A DNA stretch of 6,714 bases from Methylococcaceae bacterium (GCA_005779525.1 SXIZ01000178.1:1-6714), one strand, 5' to 3'; shown: positions 1-5,763, counted from the first letter of the stretch. Notes: a model not told the origin generated them from the letters alone. Program-made: numbers and translations.

Positions 1-407
1 ACGTACATGGCGTGTATAAACCAGGCAATGTGAAATTAACCCCAACTATTTTGGCGAACTCGCAAAAATACGTTTCTGAAAAATTTGGTGTTGCACCAAA
101 TACTTTAGATTTCGTATTCCATGGCGGTTCTGGTTCTTCACCAGAAGAAATCAGCGAATCTATCAGCTATGGCGTCGTAAAAATGAATATTGATACTGAT
201 ACCCAATGGGCAGCTTGGGAAGGTATTATGAATTTTTATAAACAAAACGAAGCTTATCTGCAAGGCCAAATCGGCAATCCAGATGGCGATGATAAACCCA
301 ATAAAAAGTACTATGACCCACGCGTTTGGCAACGTGCTGGAGAAGTGGGTATTGTTAACCGTTTAGAGCAAGCTTTCCAAGATTTAAATGCTGTAAATAG
401 CTTGTAG
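1..407 (+). CDS. fbaA: Class II fructose-1,6-bisphosphate aldolase, C-terminal part (5' end outside window)
   Basis: Zn-dependent cytoplasmic aldolase of glycolysis and gluconeogenesis, interconverting fructose 1,6-bisphosphate with dihydroxyacetone phosphate and glyceraldehyde 3-phosphate. The frame is open from the window edge (first whole codon at base 3) and ends at TAG 405-407, so about 134 C-terminal residues of a protein of about 359 are present. The opening VHGVYKPGNV contains the His that in E. coli FbaA is a zinc ligand (His226). HGGSGS carries the other C-terminal zinc His and the phosphate-binding loop, and NIDTDTQ is the conserved substrate-binding strand. The ending PNKKYYDPRVW...RLEQAFQDLNA is nearly that of E. 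coli FbaA. The GTG at base 12 is an internal Val codon, not a start. The gene is followed directly by a strong terminator, so it ends its transcription unit. Identification is firm; only the 5' end is missing. Confidence 0.97.
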   Translation, partial: VHGVYKPGNVKLTPTILANSQKYVSEKFGVAPNTLDFVFHGGSGSSPEEISESISYGVVKMNIDTDTQWAAWEGIMNFYKQNEAYLQGQIGNPDGDDKPNKKYYDPRVWQRAGEVGIVNRLEQAFQDLNAVNSL

Positions 408-429
408 TCGCTACGCTCTTCGATATACC

Positions 430-462
430 AAGGCTAATGTCGTTGAGACATTAGCCTTTTTT
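430..462 (+). terminator. Rho-independent terminator of fbaA
   Basis: A perfect 12-bp stem pairs AAGGCTAATGTC (430-441) with GACATTAGCCTT (447-458), around the 5-base loop GTTGA. The T run 457-462 follows. It starts 22 bases after the aldolase stop codon. On the other strand there is also an A/T-rich flank, but no gene on that strand needs it. Confidence 0.93.
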
Positions 463-547
463 GTATTCTATTCTGAGAAACCCTGCGCAGTTCATCGCAT
501 CGCACCCGCTCCACAATTGCTCACATTGAAACGATTCGGAGAATAAC

Positions 548-1240
548 ATGCCTAGTATTGCCATTTTTGGCTACAACCATCTTAGCTTTGAAGTCTTGAA
601 ACGCTTACAATTTGCACAACATGAAATTATTATCGCAGAGCAAGACCTGGGAAAAGTTGCCAATGCCATCGAACATGGCTACTCTGCACTAAGCATAGAT
701 TTTCGTAGTGATGAGGACTTACGCAGCATCGGCATAGGTGGAAAAGTTAAACAGCTGTTTTGTTTTTTACCCGAGGACTCGGATAATGTGTTTCTTACGC
801 TCTCAGCACGGGCGCTTGATAGCCAGTTAAAAATCATCGTTGCCGTCGAAGATCCTGATTGTATAGACAAATTAATCGCGGCAGGCGCCAATAAAGTGAT
901 TGACCCCTATCAAATCTGCGGAAGAAAATTTTACGATTTAATCAAAAAACCAGAGATTACTTCATTACTGGATGATACTGTATTCGGACGGGGTGATCTC
1001 CATGTTGCAGAAGTGACAATCGCACCACAGTGTCAACTCTTGCATCGACGCGTCAGTGATCTGAAACTTAATCTTGATTACAATTTAATCTTACTCGGCA
1101 TCGTCGAGAAAGAATTTGGCGACGATTTCCATTTTATAATGGGTGAGCAACAACACAAATTGGATGTAGGTGATGTTTTAGTGGTTCTAGGACCATCAAA
1201 CGCGATTCAAACTTTTAAACACGAGATTAATCATGCTTGA
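548..1240 (+). CDS. Stand-alone RCK (TrkA-N/TrkA-C) nucleotide-binding regulatory protein
   Basis: A 230-residue soluble protein with the two-lobe RCK layout: a Rossmann-like TrkA-N lobe (about 2-130) and a TrkA-C lobe (about 150-230). RCK domains gate K+ channels and transporters by binding nucleotides or ions. Visible marks are beta1 IAIFGYN (4-10), acidic Glu31 at the end of beta2 (IIIAEQD), and AGANKVIDPYQICGR (112-126), which matches the RCK crossover segment. The MthK channel RCK has the very similar AGADQVISPFVISGR. The usual GxGxxG is degenerate: only Gly8 remains, with Asn10 and Ser13 in place of the later glycines, as in MthK (GWSES). Together this suggests a ligand other than NAD or no nucleotide, which is inference. 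No membrane segment is present and no channel gene is adjacent, so the partner lies elsewhere. GGAG at 538-541, 6 bases before ATG, supports the start. The last 8 bases overlap dsbB. Confidence 0.85.
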   Translation: MPSIAIFGYNHLSFEVLKRLQFAQHEIIIAEQDLGKVANAIEHGYSALSIDFRSDEDLRSIGIGGKVKQLFCFLPEDSDNVFLTLSARALDSQLKIIVAVEDPDCIDKLIAAGANKVIDPYQICGRKFYDLIKKPEITSLLDDTVFGRGDLHVAEVTIAPQCQLLHRRVSDLKLNLDYNLILLGIVEKEFGDDFHFIMGEQQHKLDVGDVLVVLGPSNAIQTFKHEINHA

Positions 1241-1742
1241 ACGTATTAAATTAACACCACGTTGGTGGTTTTTTCTGGGGTTTATCGGCTGCATTAGCTT
1301 ATTGGCTATCGGCGCGTATTTACAATTCGTTAAAAATTTAGAGCCCTGTCCATTATGTATTTCTCAACGGATTGCCATTCTATTGGTAGGTTTGATCTTT
1401 TTGGTGGCGGCATTACATAACCCCCAACAGCAAGGCATAAGAAATTACGCTATCGTCGGTACCTTAGCCGCATTTCTTGGCGCAGGCATTTCCATTCGCC
1501 ATATTTGGATTCAACATTTACCTGCAGATGAAGTGCCAGAATGTGGCCCTGGGTTAGCCTATGTCTTTGATAATTTTCCGTTAAGCGCCACAATTAAGCT
1601 GATGCTATCTGGATCAGGTGATTGTGCGAAAGTCGACTGGAGCTTATTTGGATTAAGCATTCCAGAAATGACGCTGATGGCTTTTATTATGCTGGCAGCC
1701 TTGAGCATACTGCAAATTTGGAATAAACCGCATGCAAACTAA
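1233..1742 (+). CDS. dsbB: Disulfide bond formation protein B (quinone-linked DsbA reoxidase)
   Basis: Inner-membrane protein that reoxidizes periplasmic DsbA and passes electrons to ubiquinone or menaquinone. The length is 169 residues against 176 in E. coli. Four hydrophobic segments are visible (about 12-32, 47-61, 71-88, 145-163). The first periplasmic loop has CPLC (Cys39, Cys42), followed by Arg46 at the spacing of the quinone-binding Arg48 of E. coli. The second loop has Cys104 (PECGPG) and Cys131 (GDCAKVDW), the pair that reacts with DsbA, and then the family signature FGLSIPEMTL. An additional Cys20 lies in the first membrane helix. The start ATG lies inside the end of the RCK gene (8-base overlap, different frame) with no strong ribosome site of its own, so translation is probably coupled. 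No dsbA is visible nearby. No convincing terminator follows before the convergent apaH. Confidence 0.96.
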   Translation: MLERIKLTPRWWFFLGFIGCISLLAIGAYLQFVKNLEPCPLCISQRIAILLVGLIFLVAALHNPQQQGIRNYAIVGTLAAFLGAGISIRHIWIQHLPADEVPECGPGLAYVFDNFPLSATIKLMLSGSGDCAKVDWSLFGLSIPEMTLMAFIMLAALSILQIWNKPHAN

Positions 1743-1834
1743 CGCTGAGTGAACTCTTCAGCAGTTTAAAATCTCTCGGTGGTGCGCCGCGATTACTAGC
1801 GCGGCCCCATACAAATTATCCCGCTAATTTTAGG

Positions 1835-2653
1835 CTACGGTTTTTTATAGCCTGGGCAATCAATACTAATGCGTTCAACGGTGTCTCCAAGTCGTAATGC
1901 CGTCAATTGCCCGCCCCACAAACACCCTGTATCAATACCATAACAGTTGTCTCCTGCATAAAACCCTAATGCAGACCAATGACCAAAGATAATTCGCATA
2001 TCGGCACTTTTGCGTTGTGGAACTTGGAACCACGGAAGCAATCCTTTGGCTTGCGTGCCGGGCGGACCATTACAATCAAAATCCAAACTCCCTTCTTTCG
2101 TACAATAGCGCATACGGGTGAAACAGTTAACGATAAAACGCAATTGGCCTACACCTCTTAAATGCGAAGACCATTTATTTGGTTTGTTGCCATACATTTC
2201 GCTTAAAAACTTGCGGTAATCGGCACCTTGTAACACCCGTTCAACTTTACGTGCCAATTTTTGGGTTTTAACGAAATCCCATTGCGGAGGTAACCCTGCA
2301 TGTAACATGCAGTAACCATCTTGATGATAAAACAGAGGGCGAAAACGTAACCATTCCATCAGCTCAGCACAATCAGGAGCCTCCAACACCTGGAACAAGG
2401 CATTTTTTTTTAATGACTTTTTTTCAGCGCTCGCGGCCGCCAAAAGATGCAGATCATGATTACCTAATACAGTAATCGCGCGTTCCCCCAAGGATTTCAC
2501 AAAGCGCAAGGTCAATAAAGATTGCGGCCCGCGATTGACTAAATCACCTGCAAACCACAACTGATCTACGCTTTGATCAAATTTAACCGCTTCAAGCAAG
2601 CGTAACAAATCATCATAGCAACCCTGAACATCACCAATCGCGTAGATTGCCAT
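1835..2653 (-). CDS. apaH: Bis(5'-nucleosyl)-tetraphosphatase, symmetrical (Ap4A hydrolase)
   Basis: Cytoplasmic metallophosphatase that splits Ap4A into two ADP; in E. coli it also removes Np4 caps from RNA. The length is 272 residues against about 280 in E. coli. The phosphoprotein-phosphatase motifs appear in order: GDVQGC (7-12), GDLVNRGP (36-43), GNHD (64-67), HAG (118-120), GHW (224-226) and the ApaH-specific DTGCLWGGQLTALR (241-254). The first motif has Gln10 where the general family has His (GDxHG). This is a known variant within ApaH, for example in Pseudomonas, and not a sign of inactivity. EMYGNKPNKWS and RFIVNCFTRMRYC are also typical of the family. The start ATG is 3 bases beyond the apaG stop, and the best Shine-Dalgarno-like AGGA is about 14 bases away, so translation is likely coupled to apaG. 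The gene converges with dsbB, leaving 92 bases between the stops. Confidence 0.97.
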   Translation of the reverse strand: MAIYAIGDVQGCYDDLLRLLEAVKFDQSVDQLWFAGDLVNRGPQSLLTLRFVKSLGERAITVLGNHDLHLLAAASAEKKSLKKNALFQVLEAPDCAELMEWLRFRPLFYHQDGYCMLHAGLPPQWDFVKTQKLARKVERVLQGADYRKFLSEMYGNKPNKWSSHLRGVGQLRFIVNCFTRMRYCTKEGSLDFDCNGPPGTQAKGLLPWFQVPQRKSADMRIIFGHWSALGFYAGDNCYGIDTGCLWGGQLTALRLGDTVERISIDCPGYKKP

Positions 2654-2656
2654 GAG

Positions 2657-3034
2657 TTAATGTAAGGTCCTGGGAATCGCTAACGTGAAACGAGGAATCA
2701 CCGCATTGAATTGATCACCCTCATCAGAACGCATCACATATTTACCCTGCATGACGCCCACGGGCGTTTCAATCAACGCGCCGCTGGTATAGCGAAAACT
2801 TTCACCCGGTCTAAGATAGGGATGTTCACCAATCACACCTTCGCCACTCACCTCCTGCACCTTACCATTCGCATCGGTAATCAACCAATGACGTGTGAGC
2901 AGTTTTGCCGGGACAGAGCCTGCATTGGTGATCGTGATGGTATAAGCAAAGACAAAACGATCATCGTCTGGTGCAGACTGTGCTTCGATAAATTGGGGTA
3001 TCGCTTCTACTAGGATTTTATTTTTTTCAGTCAT
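2657..3034 (-). CDS. apaG: ApaG-domain protein (Co2+/Mg2+ efflux-associated protein ApaG)
   Basis: A small all-beta cytoplasmic protein of the ApaG family, with a fibronectin type III-like fold. Its biochemical role is unsettled: mutants have been linked to Co2+ resistance and Mg2+ efflux, and it is usually encoded beside apaH. The start chosen is ATG 3032-3034, which gives 125 residues, exactly the E. coli length. A TTG six codons upstream would add MICLHT but has no ribosome site. Conserved stretches are IEAQSAPDDDRFVFAYTITI, the glycine motif GEGVIG, LRPGESFRYTSG and ETPVGVMQGKYVM, ending FTLAIPRTLH. No strong Shine-Dalgarno is seen before either start. In many gammaproteobacteria apaG lies in a surA-pdxA-ksgA-apaG-apaH chain. 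Here the upstream neighbour is a divergent ankyrin gene, so the pair has been separated from ksgA. Confidence 0.95.
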   Translation of the reverse strand: MTEKNKILVEAIPQFIEAQSAPDDDRFVFAYTITITNAGSVPAKLLTRHWLITDANGKVQEVSGEGVIGEHPYLRPGESFRYTSGALIETPVGVMQGKYVMRSDEGDQFNAVIPRFTLAIPRTLH

Positions 3035-3052
3035 GGTGTGCAGGCAAATCAA

Positions 3053-3218
3053 AAATTAACTACGCGATAAATGCAAAATTGTCCTAGGCTTAGTGCATTA
3101 GGCAAATTTTGCATATTGTTCACTAGGCATAAATATTGTTACAGTATTTTATGTTTTTTTCGCAGGTCTGAATAAAATTATTTCATGAAAATTAATCCAA
3201 TAAGTATAAAGGTAAGTT
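3053..3218. promoter_or_regulatory. Divergent control region between apaG and the ankyrin gene
   Basis: This AT-rich spacer must hold the promoters of both divergent units. For the ankyrin/mpl side the best -10 candidate is TAAAAT at 3173-3178 (5 of 6 to consensus), but I find no convincing -35 at 16-18 bases. For the apaG side no candidate stands out. The left half carries the inverted repeat listed separately and three TAGGC copies at 3085-3089, 3099-3103 and 3124-3128. The function is inferred from gene orientation only. Confidence 0.4.
3071..3114. repeat. Interrupted inverted repeat upstream of apaG
   Basis: ATGCAAAATT (3071-3080) and AATTTTGCAT (3105-3114) are perfect 10-base inverted copies. 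After a 2x2 mismatch, CCTA (3083-3086) pairs with TAGG (3099-3102), leaving a 12-base centre. It could be an operator or a cruciform. In RNA it would be a hairpin in the apaG leader if transcription starts further upstream. No T run follows, so it is not a terminator. Confidence 0.7.
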
Positions 3219-3857
3219 ATGGGCTCTAAGATCATCGTGTTCTTGCTTTATTTTCTGAGCTGCCCAAGTTATGCGGAAGATGCCAAAGCGCTGATGGCTG
3301 CCGCCGTTAGCGGCAACCTACCCCGCTTAGAATCCGTTTTAGCACAAGGAGTGGACGTCAATACTGGAACAGCGGATGGTCGGACCCCGTTGATGGGCGC
3401 CTGCTTTAAAGGTAATAAACAAGTGGTAAAAACCTTGTTAGCTTATGGAGCTGACGTCAATAAAGCCGATAATGCGGGCAATACCGCGCTGATGTCAGCA
3501 ATCGTGTATGGCGATACGGAAATCGTGAATATGCTGATTGCCTCAGGGGCTGACATTAACGCGCAGGATAAAAAAAATATTGCAGTTTTAACGAAAGCGA
3601 AAGCCACGCCCTACAGCAATATTGTTAAAATGCTAGAAACAGCAGGAGCGAAAGAAAATACCCCCACGAAAACCGAGGCTCCGGCAGAAGCAGCCGCCCC
3701 CGCCCCTGCTCCCGCAGCGGAAGGAGCGCAGCCAGCGGCAGAAGAAGCACCAAAAACCACAGAGAATTCAGCCCCGGCTAAAATGGAAGCTACACCCGAG
3801 ACCGCCAAACCAGCGGATGCAGCCGCGCCCAAAGCAGAAGAAAAACCCGCTAACTAA
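3219..3857 (+). CDS. Exported ankyrin-repeat protein with Ala/Pro/Glu-rich C-terminal tail
   Basis: 212 residues, three regions. A signal peptide spans 1-19 (Lys4, hydrophobic core 5-14, then PSYA before Glu20, a good signal peptidase I site). Cys15 after FLS does not make a proper lipobox. Four ankyrin repeats follow at about 21-53, 54-86, 87-119 and 120-146. The middle two have the classic DGRTPLMGAC / GNTALMSAI helix starts and LLAYGADVN / LIASGADIN ends. The tail, about 147-212, is low-complexity in Ala, Pro, Glu and Lys, likely disordered, and its DNA is clearly more GC-rich than the rest. The start ATG has AAGG at 3209-3212, 6 bases upstream. Ankyrin repeats bind proteins; a periplasmic or secreted partner is implied, not known. 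Periplasmic ankyrin proteins exist (AnkB of Pseudomonas aeruginosa), and Legionella-type effectors usually lack Sec signals, so an effector role is not supported. mpl follows after 19 bases, probably in the same transcript. Confidence 0.85.
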   Translation: MGSKIIVFLLYFLSCPSYAEDAKALMAAAVSGNLPRLESVLAQGVDVNTGTADGRTPLMGACFKGNKQVVKTLLAYGADVNKADNAGNTALMSAIVYGDTEIVNMLIASGADINAQDKKNIAVLTKAKATPYSNIVKMLETAGAKENTPTKTEAPAEAAAPAPAPAAEGAQPAAEEAPKTTENSAPAKMEATPETAKPADAAAPKAEEKPAN

Positions 3858-3876
3858 AATTATATTAAATACAGCC

Positions 3877-5247
3877 ATGCACACACCTTTACACATTCAT
3901 ATTATTGGTATTTGCGGTACGTTTATGGGCGGCTTAGCCGTCATTGCGAAGCAATCAGGGTACCGGGTCAGCGGTTCAGACCAACAGGTTTACCCACCTA
4001 TGAGTACCCAATTGCAGGAACAAGGGATAGAGCTACTTGAAGGATATCGCGCAGAAAATGTCGCCAATAAACCCGACATTGTGATTATTGGCAACGCCTT
4101 ATCCCGAGGCAATCCCGAAGTAGAAGCGGTTTTAAATCTCGGGCTAAAATACATCTCTGGTGCTCAATGGCTTGCAGAACATGTATTGCACGATAAATGG
4201 GTGTTAGCAGTGGCGGGTACGCATGGTAAGACCACGACCACCAGCATGCTATGCTGGATACTGGAGTTCCATGGTTTTAATCCGGGCTTTTTAATTGGCG
4301 GCATCCCGTTAAATTTTGGCATTTCTGCGCGCTTAGGAGGCTCAGATTTTTTTGTCATCGAGGCAGATGAGTACGATACGGCGTTTTTCGATAAACGCTC
4401 AAAGTTTGTACATTACCATCCGCGCACCGCGATTCTGAATAATCTAGAATTTGATCATGCCGATATTTTTGAAAATTTAGACGCGATTAAACGCCAATTT
4501 CATCACTTCGTACGCACGATTCCAGGAGAGGGCTTAATCATCGCGCCAGCACATGAACGGCATATTAGCGAAACCTTAGCCATGGGCTGCTGGACTCCAG
4601 TACAGAAAACCACGCTTGCAGCTGAAGATACTCCTTGGCGTGCCGAATTAATGCGCAGCGATGGCACCAAATTTAAAGTATTTTTCGAACAGCTTGAACA
4701 AGGCACAGTGAGCTGGAGCCTAACTGGCCAACATAATGTTTATAACGCGCTGTCGGCCATCGCCGCGGCGCGTCATGCAGGCATTGCCGTACCGGATGCG
4801 ATACAGGCGCTCAAACAATTCAAAAATGTCAAACGTCGGATGGAAATCATCGCCACCCTGGGCAATGTGACCCTATATGACGATTTTGCTCACCATCCCA
4901 CAGCGATTCACACCACCTTACAAGGTTTACGCCAACAAGTTTCCAAGGAACGGATTATCGCGATTGTTGAGCCACGCTCGAATACTATGCGGATGGGCGT
5001 GCACATCCAAAGCTTAGCGGAGTCCTTAGCAACCGCCGATCTAGCATTGATCTATCAACCAGAAAATTTAGGCTGGGATCTGAGTCAATTACTACAATAC
5101 GCTAGTAACGTGCGTATCTGTACCTCGATTGAAGCTATTGTGCAGGAATTACAACAGCAAGCGCCACAAGGTGGACACTTTGTGTTGATGAGTAACGGAA
5201 GCTTTGGCGGTATCTATCAGCGCCTGCAACGCGAACTCCGCGTTTAG
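3877..5247 (+). CDS. mpl: UDP-N-acetylmuramate:L-alanyl-gamma-D-glutamyl-meso-diaminopimelate ligase
   Basis: Cytoplasmic Mur-ligase-family enzyme of murein recycling. It attaches the recovered tripeptide L-Ala-gamma-D-Glu-mDAP to UDP-MurNAc using ATP. With ATG 3877 it has 456 residues, against 457 in E. coli, and opens with HIHIIGICGTFMGGLA, the N-terminal UDP-binding lobe. GTHGKTTT (114-121) is the ATP P-loop. EADEYDTAFFDKRSKFVHY (162-180) and NNLEFDHADIF (188-198) are central-domain Mpl signatures. YDDFAHHPTA (334-343) and EPRSNTMRMG (365-374) lie in the C-terminal domain. An in-frame ATG at 3817 would extend it by 20 residues into the ankyrin gene. I reject it because the extra residues are unlike Mpl. 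The chosen ATG has no clear Shine-Dalgarno, so translation may depend on ribosomes finishing the ankyrin gene. The stop overlaps the convergent gene by 4 bases. Confidence 0.97.
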   Translation: MHTPLHIHIIGICGTFMGGLAVIAKQSGYRVSGSDQQVYPPMSTQLQEQGIELLEGYRAENVANKPDIVIIGNALSRGNPEVEAVLNLGLKYISGAQWLAEHVLHDKWVLAVAGTHGKTTTTSMLCWILEFHGFNPGFLIGGIPLNFGISARLGGSDFFVIEADEYDTAFFDKRSKFVHYHPRTAILNNLEFDHADIFENLDAIKRQFHHFVRTIPGEGLIIAPAHERHISETLAMGCWTPVQKTTLAAEDTPWRAELMRSDGTKFKVFFEQLEQGTVSWSLTGQHNVYNALSAIAAARHAGIAVPDAIQALKQFKNVKRRMEIIATLGNVTLYDDFAHHPTAIHTTLQGLRQQVSKERIIAIVEPRSNTMRMGVHIQSLAESLATADLALIYQPENLGWDLSQLLQYASNVRICTSIEAIVQELQQQAPQGGHFVLMSNGSFGGIYQRLQRELRV

Positions 5248-5256
5248 GAGTTTTTT
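5234..5256 (+). terminator. Probable intrinsic terminator lying on the mpl stop codon
   Basis: AACTCC (5234-5239) pairs with GGAGTT (5247-5252) around a 7-base loop, and the T run 5251-5256 follows. The stem is short (6 bp, possibly a G-T seventh), so strength is moderate. The mpl TAG and the opposing TAA lie in the loop and at its edge. There is no T run on the other strand, so it would serve only mpl. Confidence 0.5.
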
Positions 5257-5609
5257 GGCTCCACAGCGGTCGGTAGTTTTATGTGTTTAAAAAATAAATA
5301 GCCGACTGCTGCTCCCCACAACAGCACAAAAATACTGTGCAACATAATTTCTGGGCTAAAGCTGTCAACTTTTCTGACGTAATCGTAAATATCGTCAGCG
5401 AGCACCAAGGCTAACACTATATAAAATGCAGTCTTTAGCTTGATTTGATGCGCGTAAAACACGCCTAAACCCAGTAAGAAAAAACCACTGACAAATCTAA
5501 TCAAGCTATGCACAAAGAGCTCATAATCTAAAATTGAGATCTTAAATGCAGAGTCTATGAAATAAAGTAATACAATTCCGGCAACTATTGCCGCGCTAAC
5601 CGTCTTCAT
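5244..5609 (-). CDS. Small four-helix integral membrane protein of unknown function
   Basis: 121 residues, not recognised. Four hydrophobic segments are visible at about 4-22, 33-53, 60-78 and 88-107, separated by short loops, with a basic then acidic end (KHIKLPTAVEPKNS). Charged or polar residues sit at segment edges: His34, Arg38, His54, and an acidic cluster DDIYD (72-76) at the end of the third helix, followed by RK. These could coordinate an ion or fix topology, but this is inference. The start ATG is preceded, 6 bases away, by GAGAAG (bases 5616-5621 on this strand), a usable ribosome site. Its stop TAA shares bases with the mpl stop (4-base convergent overlap), and the reading frame is clean, which supports a real gene. 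Its promoter faces away from the rlpA-like gene. Confidence 0.75.
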   Translation of the reverse strand: MKTVSAAIVAGIVLLYFIDSAFKISILDYELFVHSLIRFVSGFFLLGLGVFYAHQIKLKTAFYIVLALVLADDIYDYVRKVDSFSPEIMLHSIFVLLWGAAVGYLFFKHIKLPTAVEPKNS

Positions 5610-5627
5610 TTGACACTTCTCACAGTG

Positions 5628-5655
5628 AATTTATCGACAAAGATATTGCTGATAA
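5628..5655 (-). promoter_or_regulatory. Candidate promoter of the small membrane protein
   Basis: On the - strand, TTATCA (5655-5650) and TAAATT (5633-5628) each match 4 of 6 consensus bases at a 16-base spacing. Transcription would begin near 5621, giving a leader of about 12 bases that still contains the GAGAAG ribosome site. The region is AT-rich, so chance matches are easy. Confidence 0.35.
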
Positions 5656-5672
5656 TCCCAGATATACTGGGA
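5656..5672. repeat. 17-base palindrome TCCCAG-N5-CTGGGA
   Basis: TCCCAG (5656-5661) and CTGGGA (5667-5672) are perfect inverted copies around ATATA. It is a GC-rich island in very AT-rich DNA. It directly abuts the candidate -35 of the - strand gene and lies about 60 bases upstream of the candidate promoter of the rlpA-like gene. This is the size and symmetry of a dimeric regulator site. The regulator is unknown. Confidence 0.5.
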
Positions 5673-5733
5673 AATACAGCAGTTAGTTATTAATCGATAC
5701 TATAACAATTATTAAATTAATTGCAGCTAAATA

Positions 5734-5763
5734 TTTTCAATATTAAATATATTAGGCTATGAT
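5734..5763 (+). promoter_or_regulatory. Candidate promoter of the rlpA-like gene
   Basis: TTTTCA (5734-5739, 4 of 6) and TATGAT (5758-5763, 5 of 6) are separated by 18 bases. Transcription would start near 5770, giving a leader of about 26 bases. A second option, TTGCAG (5721-5726) with TAAATA (5744-5749) at 17 bases, would start near 5756. That start would include the complete hairpin described at 5758-5808. Confidence 0.4.

Noticed and set aside
443..474. TTGAGA (443-448) with TATTCT as a promoter for the RCK-dsbB unit
   Set aside because: The -35 lies in the fbaA terminator loop and stem, and the two possible TATTCT boxes give spacings of 15 or 20 bases, both poor.
1786..1805. Hairpin GCCGCG/CGCGGC between dsbB and apaH as a shared terminator
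   Set aside because: The 6-bp stem is GC-rich, but neither strand has a T run after it, so intrinsic termination is not supported. The weaker GCTGA/TCAGC hairpin at 1744-1762 also lacks a proper T tract.
1832..1853. AGGCTA/TAGCCT inverted repeat at the apaH stop
   Set aside because: The loop is 10 bases, the T run sits within the loop, and A-rich sequence follows on the apaH strand, so it does not look like a terminator.
2618..2635. Gln in GDVQGC of ApaH as a sign of lost activity
   Set aside because: The same His-to-Gln change is normal in many ApaH proteins, and all other metal and catalytic motifs are present.
3035..3052. TTG start giving ApaG six additional residues
   Set aside because: There is no ribosome site before the TTG, and ATG at 3032-3034 gives exactly the 125 residues of E. 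coli ApaG.
3255..3272. Lipobox reading of the ankyrin signal peptide (FLSC)
   Set aside because: Phe at -3 and Leu at -2 do not fit the lipobox, and a good signal peptidase I site (SYA before Glu20) follows.
3611..3832. - strand frame rich in Ala and Gly opposite the ankyrin tail
   Set aside because: It is a mirror of the low-complexity GC-rich codons on the + strand. It has no ribosome site and no family resemblance.
3817..3876. Upstream in-frame ATG that would lengthen Mpl by 20 residues
   Set aside because: It lies inside the ankyrin gene, the added residues do not resemble Mpl N termini, and ATG 3877 gives a near-exact family length starting just before the conserved UDP-binding strand.
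5380..5394. DDIYD in the small membrane protein as a prenyl-synthase aspartate motif
   Set aside because: The protein is only 121 residues with four short membrane helices and has none of the other conserved regions of prenyl synthases.
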